IMG/VR virus record: IMGVR_UViG_3300043568_000598
Location: 1-64,000 of that record
Source of the DNA: a virus
Direction: 5' to 3' (one strand)
DNA: 64,000 bases
The notes beneath the pieces were generated by a model. The model was not told the DNA's origin, searched no databases, and saw nothing but the letters and a program-made list of their open reading frames with translations. Position 1 is the stretch's first letter, and every line of letters starts with the position of its first letter. Shown here in pieces: positions 34,326-43,434 of this stretch. The translations under genes were made by a program, and so were the position numbers.

Positions 34326-35903
34326 TTATCCGCCTGCTGCTTTGAAGTTCCATTCTCCTGGCATATACTCGCCTTCAAACGCCTTGAGCCATTGATCACC
34401 GTCCCACTTATACTTGATTCCTGTGCGAATATTTTGGATATGAGTGGGGGAGAATGTTTCCCCGGCCATATCGGCAGCTTCTAATGTGTTGTCCACAGGA
34501 TTCCAAACGGTAGCCCATGTCTGTCCAGTCCATTCTACAATGGAGTTGGCTATGATAACAGGATCTGTTCCGTCTTGGTTTTCCCAACTTGAGTCGTTGT
34601 TGCTGGGATTGCGCCAAGCCTGTGGTCCTCTGTATGGAATCCGTGTGCTGTCTGCTGGGTTAGAAGGCAGATTAATGTATCCTCCACGATTCTCACTGTT
34701 GTTGACATCATCTAACATTAGGAATCGCAGTCCTAATGGTATCTGTGCATGCGATCCGTATACTTCTAGGGGATTGTACTTGTAAGGATCTATAATGGCG
34801 TCCACTGTACCTCTAGCAGCAATTCCCGGAATTGTGCTGGCTATGTCGTCATTGGCAGGGTATGTGTCTGCATCTAGAGTCACCGTGAGTACAGTAGCGT
34901 CTAAAGGGTTGATCACAAACGTTCCTACTATTTCAAATCCGCTGAATTTCTTAAACCACACTTCACTGCCCGGTACATATCCGCCTTGTACTTCTAAAAT
35001 CTTAGCCCACTCTACAGGCTCACCATTTTTGTATTCACGCTGATCAAGCCCAGTTGATATCACTGCGTCTGTGGGATTCACTATCGTGAGATCATATTGG
35101 TTGTCATTGACTGAACCGGTGTTAGATTTAAACAGCAACACTCGATAACGTCCGTATGTTTTTCCAGCTAATGAAGTGTTAGGCTGTGAAGTATTGTATA
35201 TGAGATCTGAAAGATTTAATACTTCACCTTGTTCTGTAAACACATTGGCCACTATGCTCTGTACTATGCCTAGCTTTTTAACCTTGGCTGGTGGTGATAT
35301 AAATATCGGCATTTCAAAATCCATACTGCAGATGTCTATGTCTGATTCTGCACCTTGAGGAATAGTTCTGCTGGAAAAATTAGTGCTGGTCAAATACATG
35401 GCACTGAGACTGGTCCAGTCTATGTAGTTGTCTGTGGTCTGTAGTTCCAGGCTGGGATTAAACAGCACCAATATCTGTTCTAACAATTGCAGTTTTTGAT
35501 CTGTATTTGAGGTCCACAGATCGGCTTTCATAGTCAGTTTGAACGGAGTGGGCATGAGTCTTTCAACCGTGTAACTGCCGCCTTGAGCGCCAGCGTATTC
35601 TCTAGTACCACTGGCGTCTGTGAATCTACGTTCTCTTATGTGTATCTTAGATACAAATGTGGGATCACTGAGTCTACTGGTGTCCATTTCGATGCCTGTG
35701 ATATAGCAGGCAATCCTTGGCACAGTGGGCATTTTGTTTTCTGAATTGTCTTTGATCATGCTGGCCACTTGTCTAGTCAAGTCGCCGTACATTACAGGTA
35801 TCTGTTTCTGCTCACCGTCCCCGGCTTGATATTTAAATCCAATGAACACACGCATGAATTGTGTAACATAGCGTCTTATCTGTCCGTCATAGTGAAAATC
35901 CAT
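34326..35903 (-). CDS. gp15: Tail sheath stabiliser/completion protein (gp15-like)
   Basis: 525 residues. The N-terminal ~230 residues match T4 gp15 in order: FHYDGQIRRYVTQFMRVF, QIPVMYGD, VPRIACYI, a PTPFKLTMKADLWTSN segment, LLEQILVLFNPSLEL and MDFEMPIFISPP. In T4 gp15 (272 residues) forms the hexameric ring that caps the tail. The remaining ~290 residues, ending GQTWATVWNPVDN and KYKWDGDQWLKAFEGEYMPG, are extra and beta-rich, so this is an extended form. The start codon overlaps the gp14 stop by 1 nt. It is on the minus strand, opposite to gp13, unlike T4. Confidence 0.8.
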   Translation of the reverse strand: MDFHYDGQIRRYVTQFMRVFIGFKYQAGDGEQKQIPVMYGDLTRQVASMIKDNSENKMPTVPRIACYITGIEMDTSRLSDPTFVSKIHIRERRFTDASGTREYAGAQGGSYTVERLMPTPFKLTMKADLWTSNTDQKLQLLEQILVLFNPSLELQTTDNYIDWTSLSAMYLTSTNFSSRTIPQGAESDIDICSMDFEMPIFISPPAKVKKLGIVQSIVANVFTEQGEVLNLSDLIYNTSQPNTSLAGKTYGRYRVLLFKSNTGSVNDNQYDLTIVNPTDAVISTGLDQREYKNGEPVEWAKILEVQGGYVPGSEVWFKKFSGFEIVGTFVINPLDATVLTVTLDADTYPANDDIASTIPGIAARGTVDAIIDPYKYNPLEVYGSHAQIPLGLRFLMLDDVNNSENRGGYINLPSNPADSTRIPYRGPQAWRNPSNNDSSWENQDGTDPVIIANSIVEWTGQTWATVWNPVDNTLEAADMAGETFSPTHIQNIRTGIKYKWDGDQWLKAFEGEYMPGEWNFKAAGG

Positions 35904-37291
35904 TATAGGTCTGCCTCAGGTCTAAGAGCCTTGCTGAGACTCTGCTTTTCTTTGACTGTGTGTCCGTCTATGGTACTCACAGTAGGATTATTAATGAATG
36001 TGGCCTTCTGGGTCTGTCTTACATCTTTGCCTGCAAATGTGCCGGCGGCCACATCGCTGGCTCCAAGATTGCTCATAGTCATGCGCACATTATCTTCAAA
36101 TTTACGCCATCTTGCCCCGTCGAATCTAAACAGTCTGTTGGGTAGATAATCTGTTCGCAGTGCAAACTGTCCATTGATAGGATTGTTCGGGAAAGAAATG
36201 CCTGCGGTAAAAGGAGCACCATTAGGAGGCACACCGTCTTCGGTTAGATAGCCATCATATCCATCTCCGTCTGACGTTAATATTACGCTGCTGGCAGTCT
36301 GCCCGACATACACAGGATTGCCGTCTGTGTCATACAACAGATTACCAGCTTCGTCGGTAGCCTGCGTAGCAGCATCTACTGTGACGTCTGTGGCATCTGT
36401 ACTGGCCAATTCTACATCGCCGTCGGCAGTACGTTGCAGTGTGTAGTACTTGCTGGTGTCGTAGCCGCTGCGTGGTGCATCTGCTTCTGCTTGATTTAAT
36501 ACCGCAGCAGTGATCTGCATTTCTTTTTCGTAGGTGCTGACTACATCTCTCAGCGTATCAGCTAACGCAAAATAAGTAGTGTTAGGAGGAGCCACACCCG
36601 TGACTTCTTGGATTACCTGATATTTTTTGCCGTTGGCAGCAAGTACAACATCATTAGGATAGTATGTTACGGTCGAGTTGTAAGTGCCTTTGTAGAATTC
36701 TCTGTCTGCGATATCGTCTAAGATCTGCTTGAATTCTTGACTGTCTACTAATGGCTTGCACTTGGCACGATACAGATGTGGGTACCATGTGGCTGAAAAT
36801 CCTTCTGCTGCTCTGCTGACTTCTTCAATCACAAAGAAACGTTTCAGCGCAAATGTCAAATCATTAAGAGCATACTCGTCTTTGAGGTGCGGCAGTTCTA
36901 TAACATCGCCTGCTATAATTTTACGACCTAATTTTTCTACAGTATCCGTGATGTGGAAAGTGATAAAAATAGTGTCATTCTGCAGGAACAAGCCGAACTG
37001 GCTGAGGTTAAAATCAATATCAGATATATTGTAGACTCCGCGCATCACATATACATCAGGATCATACTTGCGATCTCTATTTTCTAAAAACAATAGATCC
37101 TGTATGTTTGCTACATTATCAGTAGTGTAGTTAGGAGTGCTTGGAGTATCGCCCTGTATAGCTGTACCAGGACCTATGTATCTGTGCACCAGCACATCTG
37201 TACCGCCAACTTGGAACATTTCCCAGGCGGATCTATCTATAAAGCGGAAATCGTTGCCCTTTTCGGGACGGTATAAACTGAGTCTTGGCAT
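35903..37291 (-). CDS. gp14: Neck protein gp14-like
   Basis: 462 residues from MPRLSLYRPEKG (an ATG two codons upstream at 37297 is possible but would sit 1 nt after the promoter element). Features of T4-like gp14 are the opening SLYRPEKGNDFRFIDR, the ENRDRKYDPDVYVMRGVY segment and the KLGRKIIAGDVIELPHLKDE core (about residues 120-145). The neck ring formed by gp13 and gp14 joins head and tail. After ~200 residues, extra segments include a GTYNSTVTYYPNDVVLAANG stretch resembling the W-Y modules of the giant adhesins. It is divergent from gp13 with only 27-33 nt between. Confidence 0.8.
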   Translation of the reverse strand: MPRLSLYRPEKGNDFRFIDRSAWEMFQVGGTDVLVHRYIGPGTAIQGDTPSTPNYTTDNVANIQDLLFLENRDRKYDPDVYVMRGVYNISDIDFNLSQFGLFLQNDTIFITFHITDTVEKLGRKIIAGDVIELPHLKDEYALNDLTFALKRFFVIEEVSRAAEGFSATWYPHLYRAKCKPLVDSQEFKQILDDIADREFYKGTYNSTVTYYPNDVVLAANGKKYQVIQEVTGVAPPNTTYFALADTLRDVVSTYEKEMQITAAVLNQAEADAPRSGYDTSKYYTLQRTADGDVELASTDATDVTVDAATQATDEAGNLLYDTDGNPVYVGQTASSVILTSDGDGYDGYLTEDGVPPNGAPFTAGISFPNNPINGQFALRTDYLPNRLFRFDGARWRKFEDNVRMTMSNLGASDVAAGTFAGKDVRQTQKATFINNPTVSTIDGHTVKEKQSLSKALRPEADL

Positions 37292-37298
37292 AGTCATA

Positions 37299-37306
37299 TA
37301 TTTACC
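37299..37306 (-). promoter_or_regulatory. Candidate late promoter (GGTAAATA) for gp14
   Basis: On the minus strand GGTAAATA ends 7 nt before the ATG chosen for gp14. Expected initiation about 6 nt downstream would leave almost no leader. It is paired back-to-back with the gp13 element, 5 nt away. Confidence 0.5.
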
Positions 37307-37311
37307 GCTAC

Positions 37312-37319
37312 GATAAATA
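37312..37319 (+). promoter_or_regulatory. Candidate late promoter (GATAAATA), 5 nt before the gp13 ATG
   Basis: GATAAATA followed by exactly 5 nt and then the ATG of gp13, with no Shine-Dalgarno. If initiation follows T4 late geometry, the transcript starts at or next to the A of the ATG (leaderless). Confidence 0.6.
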
Positions 37320-37324
37320 CTCGT

Positions 37325-38080
37325 ATGAGCACATCAGACCAAGCCAAAAATTCTGTTTACAACTACTGCAAAACCATGCTAGGCGATGGTATGGTAGATG
37401 TAGAACTAGATCCCATCCATTACGACACAGCACTTAATCGTGCTCTAGCAGTTTTCCGCCAGCGTAGCGATAACGCTGTGGAAGAAAGCTATATGTTTTT
37501 AACCTTAACTGAGAGTACCAACGAGTATATATTACCTAAAGAAATACAACAGGTACGTCAAATATTCCGCAGATCAGTGGGCTCGAGAACTGGCAACGGC
37601 ACAGGCGGTACAGTATTTGAACCATTTAATTTGGCCTATGCCAATACCTACCTGTTAAGCAGCACTAACATGGGCGGTTTACTAACATATGAATTGTTTA
37701 GTCAGTATCAGGAATTAGTGGGTAAGATGTTTGGTAGCTACATTAATTTTACTTGGAATCCACAAAATCATAAAATTATCATACATCAACGCCCTCGAGG
37801 CGAAGAAAGTGTTATGCTAATGGTGTATAATACCAAGCCAGACTTTGCTATCATAGACGATGTGTATTCTGGACAATGGATCAAGGACTACGCTCTGGCC
37901 AACTGCAAGATGATGCTAGGACAAGCTCGCAGCAAGTTTGGACAGATTGCAGGACCACAAGGTGGCACACAGCTCAACGGCACAGCACTGATCACAGAAG
38001 GCCAAACCGAAATAGAAAAACTAATGGAAGATCTCAAAACTGGTATTACTACACAGGGTTGGGGTTGGATAACTGGTTGA
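37325..38080 (+). CDS. gp13: Neck protein gp13-like
   Basis: 251 residues, helical start (MSTSDQAKNSVYNYCKTMLG), then the EYILPKEIQQVRQIFRR segment, SYINFTWNPQNHKIIIHQRP and the C-terminal ALANCKMMLGQARSKFGQIA followed by the GQTEIEKLMEDLKTGI helix. This order is that of T4-like neck protein gp13, which with gp14 forms the neck where tail attaches. T4 gp13 is 309 residues, so this one is shorter. Its TGA stop lies inside the -35 box of the next gene's promoter. No ribosome site is visible. Confidence 0.8.
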   Translation: MSTSDQAKNSVYNYCKTMLGDGMVDVELDPIHYDTALNRALAVFRQRSDNAVEESYMFLTLTESTNEYILPKEIQQVRQIFRRSVGSRTGNGTGGTVFEPFNLAYANTYLLSSTNMGGLLTYELFSQYQELVGKMFGSYINFTWNPQNHKIIIHQRPRGEESVMLMVYNTKPDFAIIDDVYSGQWIKDYALANCKMMLGQARSKFGQIAGPQGGTQLNGTALITEGQTEIEKLMEDLKTGITTQGWGWITG

Positions 38081-38106
38081 CATCTTAATTTCACACATGT
38101 TATAAT
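38077..38106 (+). promoter_or_regulatory. Consensus sigma70 promoter of the dNMP kinase gene
   Basis: TTGACA (38077-38082), 18-nt spacer, TATAAT (38101-38106): both boxes are perfect host sigma70 consensus. The gp13 stop codon overlaps the -35. It gives an early, host-polymerase unit inside a block of late genes. The transcript would start near 38113 and includes an AAAGGGGA ribosome site. Confidence 0.88.
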
Positions 38107-38126
38107 TGTTCTAAAGGGGACAATTT

Positions 38127-38783
38127 ATGATCATAGGTGTATGCGGTTTTATAGGCTCGGGCAAAGACACCGTAGCCGACTATCTAGTCAATTTTCACGA
38201 ATTTCGCAGAGAAAGTTTTGCTTCGACACTCAAAGACGCTGTAGCCAGTGTGTTTGGATGGGATCGAACTCTGCTGGAAGGACGCACTGCACAGGCTCGT
38301 GAGTGGCGAGAACAAGTTGATCCTTGGTGGGCAGAACGCTTAGACATGCCTACATTAACTCCTAGATGGGTTCTACAATACTGGGGCACTGAAGTATGTC
38401 GTAGATCGTTTCACGATGACATATGGATCGCTTCGCTGGAAAACAAGCTTCGTATGAGCAAGGACCATATTGTGATTTCAGACTGTAGATTCCCCAACGA
38501 AATCAAATCAATTAAAGATGCAGGTGGCCAGATTGTTTGGGTACAACGTGGAGAATTACCTGAGTGGTATGCTGATGCTATCAGTGCTAATCAAGGCAAT
38601 AACGTAGGTCTTAATGCCATGAAGATGCGCAAAATACATGCATCAGAATGGGCATGGTTGGGCAGTGAGTTTGACAGCATTGTCAATAACAATGGTACCA
38701 TCGATGAACTATATCGTCAGAGTGCAGAACTAATAGTCAGCCACAAGATCGCCTTGTCGCCAAGTAATTCCCTCTTTGCCTAA
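38127..38783 (+). CDS. gp1: Deoxynucleoside monophosphate kinase (T4 gp1-like)
   Basis: 218 residues with the P-loop GFIGSGKDT (residues 7-15) at the start of an NMP-kinase fold, then an EFRRESFASTLKDAVASVFG segment, a LTPRWVLQYWGTEVCRR segment and DHIVISDCRFPNE, as in T4 gene 1 dNMP kinase and its cyanophage homologs. It phosphorylates dNMPs to dNDPs for phage DNA synthesis. Expression from the sigma70 promoter fits an early metabolic role, though the gene sits between neck and sheath genes. Its 3' end overlaps the opposing HNH-like gene by 54 nt. Confidence 0.88.
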   Translation: MIIGVCGFIGSGKDTVADYLVNFHEFRRESFASTLKDAVASVFGWDRTLLEGRTAQAREWREQVDPWWAERLDMPTLTPRWVLQYWGTEVCRRSFHDDIWIASLENKLRMSKDHIVISDCRFPNEIKSIKDAGGQIVWVQRGELPEWYADAISANQGNNVGLNAMKMRKIHASEWAWLGSEFDSIVNNNGTIDELYRQSAELIVSHKIALSPSNSLFA

Positions 38784-39068
38784 GATAGCAGCACAGTTCA
38801 AGCACACGGTTTTGAGATTATTTGGTCTGCAGTTGTTGAGATTTTCATCTATGTGGAACACCCTAAACACTTCTGTGTGCGGACTTTTGCACCCGCATTT
38901 TTCACACACGGTCTTGGGTTTGTATCCTGCACGTTGCCAACGAGGAATATGCGCACCCGCACCGTGTGATAAACAGATTTCACAGAGTGTTCTATAGTAG
39001 GCACGAGAGTCTTTGTAGTAATTAATGGCTCTAGGTCTCTGTGCGCAGGCCTTGCATAGTGGTCGCAT
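38730..39068 (-). CDS. HNH-like zinc-finger protein
   Basis: 112 residues with two Cys pairs near the start (CKAC and CEIC), then CEKCGCKS, and HIDENLNNCRPNNLKTVCLNC (21 residues at about 72-92, split here by H72, N-N-C, N87-region and the closing C-x2-C), the pattern of a compact HNH nuclease or zinc finger with a His-Asn-Asn core. Such small genes are common free-standing homing-type nucleases in T4-like phages. It is convergent with, and overlaps 54 nt of, the dNMP kinase gene. A GGTAAATA element lies 4 nt before its ATG. Cleavage activity is not proven. Confidence 0.65.
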   Translation of the reverse strand: MRPLCKACAQRPRAINYYKDSRAYYRTLCEICLSHGAGAHIPRWQRAGYKPKTVCEKCGCKSPHTEVFRVFHIDENLNNCRPNNLKTVCLNCAAILGKEGITWRQGDLVADY

Positions 39069-39072
39069 GTGA

Positions 39073-39080
39073 TATTTACC
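39073..39080 (-). promoter_or_regulatory. Candidate late promoter (GGTAAATA), 4 nt before the HNH-like ATG
   Basis: On the minus strand GGTAAATA, 4 nt, then ATG; no ribosome site. It is the closest minus-strand relative of the 5-nt arrangement seen on the plus strand. Confidence 0.45.
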
Positions 39081-39131
39081 CTTTTAGACCCCTTTTGTTA
39101 TGCACCTAACTCGCTGTTTTTGGAATAGTAT

Positions 39132-39139
39132 GCTAAATA
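39132..39139 (+). promoter_or_regulatory. Candidate late promoter (GCTAAATA) for gp18
   Basis: GCTAAATA 33 nt before the sheath ATG; the leader contains CAGGAG, a normal ribosome site. In contrast to the leaderless set, this highly expressed gene keeps a Shine-Dalgarno. Confidence 0.55.
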
Positions 39140-39172
39140 TTATGAGCAACTATTACCAGGAGAATAGGCGAT

Positions 39173-42100
39173 ATGGCACTAACATCACCAGGCGTACAAG
39201 TTACGGTAATCGACGAGAGTTTTTATACACCAGCAGAACCTGGTACGGTCCCTCTTATTGTCGTAGCAACAGCCCAAGATAAAACAAACGGAGCTGGCAC
39301 TAACACAGCTTCAGCAACAACCAAAGCAAATGCTGGCAAAGCATTTAAAGTTACCAGCCAAAGAGATCTTACCGATCTGTTTGGAGTTCCGTTCTTTGAG
39401 CAGACAGCGAGTTCAACTCCTATTCATGGCTCAGAGCGTAACGAGTATGGACTATTAGCAGCATACAGTTTATTAGGTGTAAGCAACGCGGCATTTATTG
39501 TTCGTGCTGATGTAGACTTAGACGAACTTGCAGCACAAGTAGATGCCCCGGGAGCGAGCCCAGTAAACGGCAAATGGTGGATCGATACGCAGGCTACAAC
39601 TTGGGGTATCCAAGAGTGGAACAGTGCAGCCGCTACCACAGTAGGCGGACAGAAATTTACTAACAAAGTGCCATTGGTACTTACAGACGCAGATTTTCCA
39701 AGCAAAATAGAAACAACTAATGCTCCTAAAACTTCAGTAGGACAAATTGGCGATTACGCAGTAGTGTTCCGCACAGTTGAAGGTGATACTTCCTACGGTA
39801 CAGCAGAAGATCTTGCAAGAATCTACTACAAGTCTGCTGGTAACGGTGGACTTGGAGATAATGCTCTAAGTGGTACACCAGTTGATGCAGGCGATTGGGT
39901 ATTATTAGGATCAAATGCGTGGAAGGCCAGCTGGCCAGTGGTGATCAGCTCTACCTATAGCGGCACACTCAGTGGCACATTGTTTATTAATAACACTTCT
40001 ATCGTTGCTGGATCCTTAACCACAATTAAAGATAATATTATTGCAGCAAATATTCAAGGTGTAAATGCACAGGTCATTTCAAATAAACTTTATATATACG
40101 CAGACGGTAGAAGCGGGTCAACTGGTGATTCTGCAACTGCTATAGACGGTCGGGTTCAATTAGACAACGGAACAGCTTCATGGGCAACTATTGGTATCAC
40201 AGCCGGTGAATATCTCAGCCCTAAGTTGCAACAGACTCCGCACACAGATGTGCCGACCTTCAAGCGTGGTGATAACACTACTACTGTAGCAGGATATGCT
40301 ACAGGTTCTGTATGGATTAAAACCACAGAACCTAATCGAGGTGCTCGCTGGAGAGCCAAACAGTGGAGCTCTGCTACACAATCATGGGTAGCATCAGAGG
40401 CACCGATTTATGCATCCACAAACGCAGCCTTGTATTATTTGGATCGCAGTGGCGGTGGCGCAAACATTTCAGTAGACACATTGTTTGTACAAAGCAACGC
40501 ACAAGAAAACAGCGGATTTGACACAACACCAGACACAGCTGAATTCCGTGTATGGTATAGAAACGTTGGTGCAGGTCAAGGCACCAGCATTACATCTAAC
40601 ATTGTCAAAAGTGGAACCTTTACCGCAGCATCTACAAGAACATTTACATTGGCTGAAAGCATTGTAGGGCAGTTGGCATTAGATGCAGCTAAAACAATTA
40701 CATTGAGCACAGCTACAGGAAATGCTCCTACAGGCGACAACAGCGATGCAGACAAGTTTGCTGCTGCTATCAACGCAGCTGGCTTCACAAACATCGAAGC
40801 TTCTGTAGTAGCTGTAACAGCGACTCAGAGCAGATTGGTAATTACTCACAATGACGGCGGCGATTTTAGACTCACAGATGGCACAGGTACTCCTTTGTCA
40901 ACTTTGTTCACAGCCTATAACATCAAGACTAGAGCAGGTACAGAAAACTTCTATAACATCTCATTGGGCAGTGGCGCAGTGGGAGCAGAAGATCTTGCTA
41001 CAGGTGCTGCAGAAGACTACTTGGTATCTGGATATAAACCTCTAGCTGCAGATGATCCGAGATTTGCTGCCGGACCTGATGCACCATTAAATGAACCAGC
41101 TGATCAACAAATGTGGTACAATCCTAATTTTGCTGATGTAGATATCATGGTTCACAACGGCAACACATGGGTAGGATATAGATATGGTGCTCCAGGAGCT
41201 AATACAACATCATCACCTTATTACGAAGCTGCAACAGCTACTCTGAGAACAGGTTACTTGCCTATTGTTGCTGCCAGCAATCCATATGTGTCTGGTGTTA
41301 CTACATCAGGCGATCTATGGATTAGCACAGCTGATTTGGAAAACTTCCCAACAATTTACAGATACAACAGCAACTTAACTGATATCGGCGATGCTACACT
41401 GCGTTGGGAATTAGTAGACAAAACAGATCAAACAACTGAAGAAGGTGTATTGTTTGCAGACGCTCGTTGGAATACTACAGGAACAAGTTCAAGTCAATCA
41501 ACTATAGAAGACTTGATCACCAACAACTTCTTAGACCCAGATGCTCCAGATCCAGCACTGTATCCTAAAGGCATGTTGTTGTGGAATCTTAGACGCAGTG
41601 GCGGCAACGTCAAGCAGTATCAAAACAGCTACATCGATACAGCCAGCGACAATCCAAGAACAAGCTCAGCGACACTGGCAGGATCAGCATTTCTTAGCGG
41701 TTCTGGTCTGAGCATGGAGACTTATTTCCCAGATCGTTGGGTTACTGCTTCAGGCAACAACGAAGACGGTTCGGGATCATTCGGTCGCAAGGCACAACGC
41801 AAAGTGGTTACACAGGCGTTGAAGTCAGTGATTGACACAAGCCAAGAAATCCGCGATGAAGAACGCAGAAACTTCAATATTATAGCTTGCCCAGGATATC
41901 CAGAAACAATGAGCAACCTAGTTAATCTCAACATTGACAGAGGTATTACTGCGTTTGTGGTAGGTGATACTCCATTGAGATTGCCAGCAGATGCTACTTC
42001 ATTGAACAACTGGGGTACTAACGCAGAATTAGTCACAGACAACGGTGATGACGGTGTTGTGACCTATGATGAATACTTGGCCACATACTATCCAAATGGA

Positions 42101-42718
42101 TTTACCACTGACCTAAGCGGTTCTAATGCAGTGGTTCCAGCAAGTCACATGATGCTGAAGACTATCGCACTCAGCGACAATGTCAGCTTCCCATGGTTTG
42201 CACCAGCAGGTACAAGACGTGGCGGTATTACCAACGCCACAGCAGTAGGGTATATTGATGCAGCCACAGGTGAATTCCAAACAGTTGCATTGAACGAAGG
42301 TCAACGCGATACATTATACGAACTAAAAATTAATCCAATTCCATTCTTTAACGGTGTTGGTTTAGTAGCATACGGTCAAAAGACCCGTGCAAGAAATGCA
42401 TCAGCATTAGATCGTATCAACGTAGCACGTTTAGTAGTATACCTGCGTAGTCAGTTGAACAAGTTGGCTCGTCCATATCTGTTTGAACCCAATGACAAGA
42501 TTACCAGAGACGAAATCAAACAAGCGGCAGAAAGCCTATTGTTAGAATTAGTAGGCTTGAGAGCAATTTACGACTTTGCGGTTGTGTGTGATGAAAGCAA
42601 TAACACTCCGTCTCGTATCGATCGCAACGAACTTTATGTTGATATCGCTATAGAGCCAGTGAAAGCCATTGAGTTCATTTACATTCCATTGCGTATCAAG
42701 AACACAGGAGAAATTTAA
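39173..42718 (+). CDS. gp18: Tail sheath protein gp18
   Basis: 1181 residues. The start MALTSPGVQVTVIDESFYTP is the typical sheath N-terminal arm, and the C-terminal third has the conserved sheath core: an IRDEERRNFNIIACPGYPET segment, the TDNGDDGVVTYDEYLATYYP segment, FPWFAPAGTRRGGITNATAV, LYELKINPIPFFNGVGLVAY, GQKTRARNASALDRINVARL and ELYVDIAIEPVKAIEFIYIP. T4 gp18 is 659 residues, so about 500 extra residues form inserted domains (about 100-800), probably exposed on the outside of the sheath. gp18 subunits contract to drive the tube through the envelope. It is followed 2 nt later by the tube gene. Confidence 0.93.
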   Translation: MALTSPGVQVTVIDESFYTPAEPGTVPLIVVATAQDKTNGAGTNTASATTKANAGKAFKVTSQRDLTDLFGVPFFEQTASSTPIHGSERNEYGLLAAYSLLGVSNAAFIVRADVDLDELAAQVDAPGASPVNGKWWIDTQATTWGIQEWNSAAATTVGGQKFTNKVPLVLTDADFPSKIETTNAPKTSVGQIGDYAVVFRTVEGDTSYGTAEDLARIYYKSAGNGGLGDNALSGTPVDAGDWVLLGSNAWKASWPVVISSTYSGTLSGTLFINNTSIVAGSLTTIKDNIIAANIQGVNAQVISNKLYIYADGRSGSTGDSATAIDGRVQLDNGTASWATIGITAGEYLSPKLQQTPHTDVPTFKRGDNTTTVAGYATGSVWIKTTEPNRGARWRAKQWSSATQSWVASEAPIYASTNAALYYLDRSGGGANISVDTLFVQSNAQENSGFDTTPDTAEFRVWYRNVGAGQGTSITSNIVKSGTFTAASTRTFTLAESIVGQLALDAAKTITLSTATGNAPTGDNSDADKFAAAINAAGFTNIEASVVAVTATQSRLVITHNDGGDFRLTDGTGTPLSTLFTAYNIKTRAGTENFYNISLGSGAVGAEDLATGAAEDYLVSGYKPLAADDPRFAAGPDAPLNEPADQQMWYNPNFADVDIMVHNGNTWVGYRYGAPGANTTSSPYYEAATATLRTGYLPIVAASNPYVSGVTTSGDLWISTADLENFPTIYRYNSNLTDIGDATLRWELVDKTDQTTEEGVLFADARWNTTGTSSSQSTIEDLITNNFLDPDAPDPALYPKGMLLWNLRRSGGNVKQYQNSYIDTASDNPRTSSATLAGSAFLSGSGLSMETYFPDRWVTASGNNEDGSGSFGRKAQRKVVTQALKSVIDTSQEIRDEERRNFNIIACPGYPETMSNLVNLNIDRGITAFVVGDTPLRLPADATSLNNWGTNAELVTDNGDDGVVTYDEYLATYYPNGFTTDLSGSNAVVPASHMMLKTIALSDNVSFPWFAPAGTRRGGITNATAVGYIDAATGEFQTVALNEGQRDTLYELKINPIPFFNGVGLVAYGQKTRARNASALDRINVARLVVYLRSQLNKLARPYLFEPNDKITRDEIKQAAESLLLELVGLRAIYDFAVVCDESNNTPSRIDRNELYVDIAIEPVKAIEFIYIPLRIKNTGEI

Positions 42719-42720
42719 AA

Positions 42721-43371
42721 ATGGCAATTACATCGCTTAACAACATTGGTATTCCAACTACCAACGCAGCTGGCAGCACTCAAGTGCTGTTGATGCCAAA
42801 GTTAAAATATCGCTTTAGAGTTACACTGTTAGGATTTGGAGTTGCCGCAGCTACTGAACTTACTAAACAGGTACAAGATGTTACAAGACCTAAAGTGTCG
42901 TTTGAAGAAATGACACTGGACGTCTACAACTCAAAAGTTAAATTAGCTGGCAAATACACACTTGAAAACGTTACACTGACATTGCGTGACGATGCCAGTG
43001 GACAAGTGCAGAAATTAGTTGGCCAACAGATTCAGAAGCAGTATGACTTTATGGAACAGGCTTCTGCACGTTCAGGTATTGACTACAAATTTACCACACG
43101 TATCGAAGTGCTTGACGGCGGTAATGGTGCTCTAGTACCAACCACCTTAGAAACATTTGAACTATATGGTTGTTTTGTGCAGAATGCAGACTACGGTGAT
43201 GCAAACTACAGTACCAACGAGCACATGACAGTGGCACTGACTATTGCCTACGATAACCTATCACAGTTCGCAGCTGGTACAACAGCAGTGAGCCCAATAG
43301 GCGGTATTGGAGCAGCAGTAGGAAGAACTATTGGTGCTGCTACTACAGGTGCGTCTACAGCCCAGGGATAA
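42721..43371 (+). CDS. gp19: Tail tube protein gp19
   Basis: 216 residues, start MAITSLNNIGIPTTNAAGST. Features are KYRFRVTLLGFG, TRPKVSFEEMTLDVYNSKV and ENVTLTLRDDASGQVQKLV, the hallmark strands of T4-like tube protein. T4 gp19 is 163 residues; the last ~40 residues here are a Gly/Ala-rich extension. It forms the inner tube inside the sheath and lies directly downstream of gp18, as in T4. The ribosome site is AGGAGA. It ends at a strong terminator. Confidence 0.9.
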   Translation: MAITSLNNIGIPTTNAAGSTQVLLMPKLKYRFRVTLLGFGVAAATELTKQVQDVTRPKVSFEEMTLDVYNSKVKLAGKYTLENVTLTLRDDASGQVQKLVGQQIQKQYDFMEQASARSGIDYKFTTRIEVLDGGNGALVPTTLETFELYGCFVQNADYGDANYSTNEHMTVALTIAYDNLSQFAAGTTAVSPIGGIGAAVGRTIGAATTGASTAQG

Positions 43372-43387
43372 TAGTAATATTAACTCA

Positions 43388-43417
43388 AAAAGCCCGACTA
43401 AAAATCGGGCTTTTTTT
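43388..43417 (+). terminator. Rho-independent terminator after gp19
   Basis: AGCCCGA-loop-TCGGGCT hairpin (43391-43411) followed by TTTTTT closes the sheath-tube unit. A late element (43422) begins just after it. Confidence 0.9.
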
Positions 43418-43421
43418 GTGG

Positions 43422-43429
43422 CATAAATA
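43422..43429 (+). promoter_or_regulatory. Candidate late promoter (CATAAATA), 5 nt before ATG
   Basis: CATAAATA, 5 nt (TTTGT), ATG at 43435, with no Shine-Dalgarno; it directly follows a terminator, so the downstream gene needs its own promoter. This is one of the clearest examples of the leaderless-type arrangement. Confidence 0.65.
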
Positions 43430-43434
43430 TTTGT

